Of a stretch of DNA of 53,592 nt, positions 51,487-53,592 are shown piece by piece; position 1 is the stretch's first letter, and each line of letters opens with the position of its first letter. The notes under the pieces are model-generated. The model was not told the DNA's origin. It searched no databases and worked only from the letters and a program-made list of their open reading frames with translations. The translations under genes were made by a program, and so were the position numbers. The DNA is from Pigmentiphaga sp. Lineage in GTDB: Bacteria > Pseudomonadota > Gammaproteobacteria > Burkholderiales > Burkholderiaceae_B. The stretch spans positions 1 to 53,592 of the forward strand of contig JALOAI010000030.1 of NCBI GenBank assembly GCA_023228945.1, in the 5' to 3' direction.

Positions 51487-51813
51487 ATGAACTACGTACA
51501 CAAGGGTTTTATCGCGACATTGCTGCTCACAGCGAGCTCAATCGGCACCCAGGCAAACGCACTCACCGCAACTGATCAGTTACGTGATAAAGAATCTGCG
51601 AGCATAGCTGCGGTTTTCGGGGAACCGAAAACGCGCGCAGAAGTACGTGCCGACCTTCGTCTGTGGAATCGCGCAGGACTCGACAAGCTCTGGGATCGAG
51701 AAAGTGGTCCGGACACCTTTAGCCGTGAGTATCGTGCGGCATATGCCGAATATGTTCGGCTCCGCAATGGCCCTGAATATGAAGCAGAAGTCCAACGACA
51801 ATCAGGCCGATAA
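51487..51813 (+). CDS. DUF4148-like small exported protein
   Basis: A 108-residue protein with a signal peptide (ATLLLTASSIGTQANA) and the Burkholderiales DUF4148-type motif GEPKTRAEVRADLRLWNRAGLDKLWDRESGPDTFSREYRAAYAEYVRLRNGPEY. These small periplasmic proteins have no known role and are found almost only in Burkholderiales, which supports the suggested host group. A strong terminator lies 70 bases downstream. Confidence 0.75.
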   Translation: MNYVHKGFIATLLLTASSIGTQANALTATDQLRDKESASIAAVFGEPKTRAEVRADLRLWNRAGLDKLWDRESGPDTFSREYRAAYAEYVRLRNGPEYEAEVQRQSGR

Positions 51814-51885
51814 TCGCCCTGGCGGATTAGCCTGCTCGCCGTAATTTGACTACGCGCATCTTCGCGATGGAGTGGCAATAATCAC

Positions 51886-51915
51886 CGCGCACGTCGAAAG
51901 CCGTGCGCGTTTTTT
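51886..51915 (+). terminator. Rho-independent terminator after the DUF4148 gene
   Basis: CGCGCACG (51886-51893) pairs with CGTGCGCG (51902-51909) around an eight-base loop and is followed by a six-base T-run. Confidence 0.85.
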
Positions 51916-52119
51916 CTTCTCACTCGTTCCCGACGTGACCCTGTCAAGTCTTGATGTCTTGTATTTTGATGGTTGACAATATACGCGAGGTCATTCCGTC
52001 TGCATGGTGAACCCAACGAATGCGCGCCTTCCGTTCGTCCGGACAAACGTCACCCCATGATGCATGCGTGCAATAGCCGCGACAATTGTTAATACGCCCT
52101 GACTAGTCACCGGAAATAA

Positions 52120-52302
52120 TCAAACCAGAAAGCAGCATGCCGTTTTGGCGGTCGCATCGTGAAGGAAGCTGATTTTATGCGCCTCGCATCCGACCAGCCC
52201 GCCGTGTCTGTGGAAGATATATTCCGAGCCGACTGTGCTGATTCCAACGATAAAAGCGGGTTCTTCATTGAACATAAAGTCTAACAGGCGTAGATCGGCC
52301 AT
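52120..52302 (-). CDS. Small hypothetical protein beside the IS relic
   Basis: A 60-codon frame beginning MADLRLLDFMFNEEPAFIVGISTVG and containing EYIFHRHGGLVGCEAHKISFLHDA. AAGG lies eight bases before the ATG. I recognise no family. The transposase relic begins just upstream of its start, so its promoter may be lost and the gene may be only a remnant. Confidence 0.3.
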   Translation of the reverse strand: MADLRLLDFMFNEEPAFIVGISTVGSEYIFHRHGGLVGCEAHKISFLHDATAKTACCFLV

Positions 52303-52336
52303 ATAGGCGCCTTGCAGCAGAGCAGAACCGTCGGCC

Positions 52337-53425
52337 GTGCCGTTCGAGAACCCGTACTGGCAGGTGTTCACGGGCGAGACGTACCTGCAGACCGAGCCGC
52401 CGATCGACCCGTCGAGTCCGACGCGCCGGCGCAAGCGTTTGGGCGAAGCTGGCGTGGAGGAACTGCTGGCCGCGACGGTGGCGGCCGCCAAGCGCGGCGG
52501 GTTGCTACGAGCAGCCAGCTTCAAGACGGTGATCGTGGACACAACGGTGGCACCCAAGGCGGCGGTGCATCCAACGGACTCGCGACTGCTCGAACGTAGC
52601 CGTGAACACTTGGTCAAGGCCGCTGGGCAGCACGGCATCAAGCTGCGGCAAAACTACAATCGCAAAGCGTCGCGCCTGACCGCACAGATTGGCCGCTATG
52701 CACATGCTCGCCAAGTTCAAGCGAATGAACAAGACGTTGCGCACGTTGCGTTCGCGCGTGGGTCGCGCTGGCGCGACATCGATCGACAGATCGGCCGGCT
52801 CCAGGAGGGTACCCGGGCCTCGTTGCAAGATCTGATGGCGTGTACCAAGCGAATCCTGGTTCAGCGCCAGAAGCACAAGAACAAGCTGTATGCGCTGCAG
52901 GCTCCCGAAGTCGAATACATTTCCAAGGACAAGGCCGGAACACCCTACGAGTTCGGCGTGAAAATCTCGGTCGCCACCACGCTCAAGGAAGGGTTCATGG
53001 TGGGCGCGCGCTCCATGCCGGGCAATCCGGACGACGGGCATACCCTGGCCAAAGCGCTGCAGCAAGCGGGCATCACTGCCGAGCATCCGATCACCACGGT
53101 AATCGTGGGCCGCGGATATCATGGCGTCGAGGTCCAGGGCGTGCGCATCCTGCGCGGCGGACAACGGCGCGGTGTGACGCGAGGCTCGAAGGCGATGATC
53201 AAGTGGCGTAGCTCCATCGAGCCGGCGATCGGGCACATGAAAGCCGACGGCAAACTCGGCCGAAACCGGCTCAATGGTGACCGGGGCGATGCGCTGCATG
53301 CGGTGCTGTGTGGTTGCTGGTCACAACACTCGCGTGCTGCTGCGCCGACTGCGGCGTTTTACGTCTGGATTCTGAGCGCCCTTACCGGCACGATCCCGTC
53401 GTGGGCATCGAAATCGAGGTCGTGA
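52337..53425 (+). mobile_element. Degenerate IS5-family transposase relic
   Basis: The frame matches the IS5-family transposase from FENPYWQVFTGETYLQTEPPIDPSS onward. About the first 70 residues are missing. The first catalytic Asp is in TVIVDTTVAPKA. The second, normally in VDKGYRG, is changed to VGRGYHG, so the DDE triad is broken. Glu remains in SSIEPAIGHMK. Between about 52709 and 52775 the family sequence (FKRMNKTLRTLRSRVGR) is found only in another frame, so two opposite frameshifts flank it. Near 53310 a further shift replaces the end AGHNTRVLLRRLRRF, whose own stop is at 53373-53375. Inactive; no terminal repeats were identified. Confidence 0.88.
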
Positions 53426-53592
53426 TCGCACGAACATGACTTTCGGAAGCCGTTGAAGGTAATTGGTCGCCCCTGATTTATTCGTAAGCCATTGATTTTG
53501 CTGGATATTTTCTTCATTCCGGCGTATAATTTCTCCCGTTCTGATAGCGCATCCGCCTTGATTTCTGGGAGTTTCGTGCCGTGATGTTCACC
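53426..53592. other. Window edge with a candidate promoter
   Basis: A perfect TATAAT at 53525-53530 is followed, 53 bases on, by GTG and ATG codons at 53581-53586 that may open a gene beyond the window. No -35 is clear. Too short to identify. Confidence 0.3.

Noticed and set aside
1..53592. CRISPR arrays, rRNA genes or complete tRNA genes
   Set aside because: No spaced direct repeats of CRISPR type were seen. The only tRNA-like sequence is the 20-base tRNA-Glu end, and no rRNA signature was found.

Overview
The window is GC-rich betaproteobacterial DNA, most likely from an Alcaligenaceae member such as Bordetella or Achromobacter. That is inferred from five separate Bug/TctC-type periplasmic receptors, a DUF4148 protein, many MarR/LysR-governed catabolic operons and a Burkholderiales-style cop cluster. 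No rRNA gene, complete tRNA or CRISPR array was found.

Layout. (1) 0.2-2 kb: an AtaL-like SRPBCC protein and a class II Fic enzyme. (2) 2.1-13 kb: a biotin-dependent acyl-CoA carboxylase locus. Leftward it has biotin carboxylase, a 73-residue biotin carrier, a carboxyltransferase, a Bug receptor and a flavoprotein. Rightward it has a MarR regulator, a class III CoA-transferase, a second carboxyltransferase and a two-domain polyphosphate:AMP phosphotransferase. Three copies of a TTAGTCAA-N4-TTGACTAA site cover the -35 regions of its promoters, so it looks like one MarR regulon. (3) 13-25 kb: four more Bug receptors set beside an M20 amidohydrolase, a metal-dependent amidohydrolase and a CoA ligase, each set near its own LysR, MarR or LuxR regulator. 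(4) 25-29 kb: a large KatE-type catalase, a small hydrophilic protein, a CinA-C/PncC amidase and a truncated DUF892 gene. (5) 29.6-35.7 kb: one operon for a ThDP enzyme, a RidA protein, an SsuABC-like ABC importer with two permeases, and a MarR regulator. (6) 36-40 kb: a membrane PQQ dehydrogenase overlapping an LpxR-like lipid A deacylase, then a cold-shock protein.

From about 40.2 kb the DNA changes to accessory material, visibly less GC-rich. It holds an adhesin relic, an intact RelB/YafQ toxin-antitoxin pair with a palindromic operator, a decayed second YafQ, and the C-terminal tail of a probable serine recombinase that reads into 20 bp of tRNA-Glu 3' end, an island attachment scar. Next comes a copper-resistance island: a P1B ATPase, then leftward copA, copB, cupredoxin, cytochrome c and DUF411 genes. 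Two TTACA-N4-TGTAA boxes stand before its two transcription units, but copRS is not in the window. The right end has an orphan AT-rich glycosyltransferase, a DUF4148 protein and a degenerate IS5-family transposase that has lost a catalytic Asp.

The best candidates for undescribed biology are the MarR-controlled two-carboxyltransferase locus, whose substrate is unknown, and the ThDP-RidA-ABC operon.
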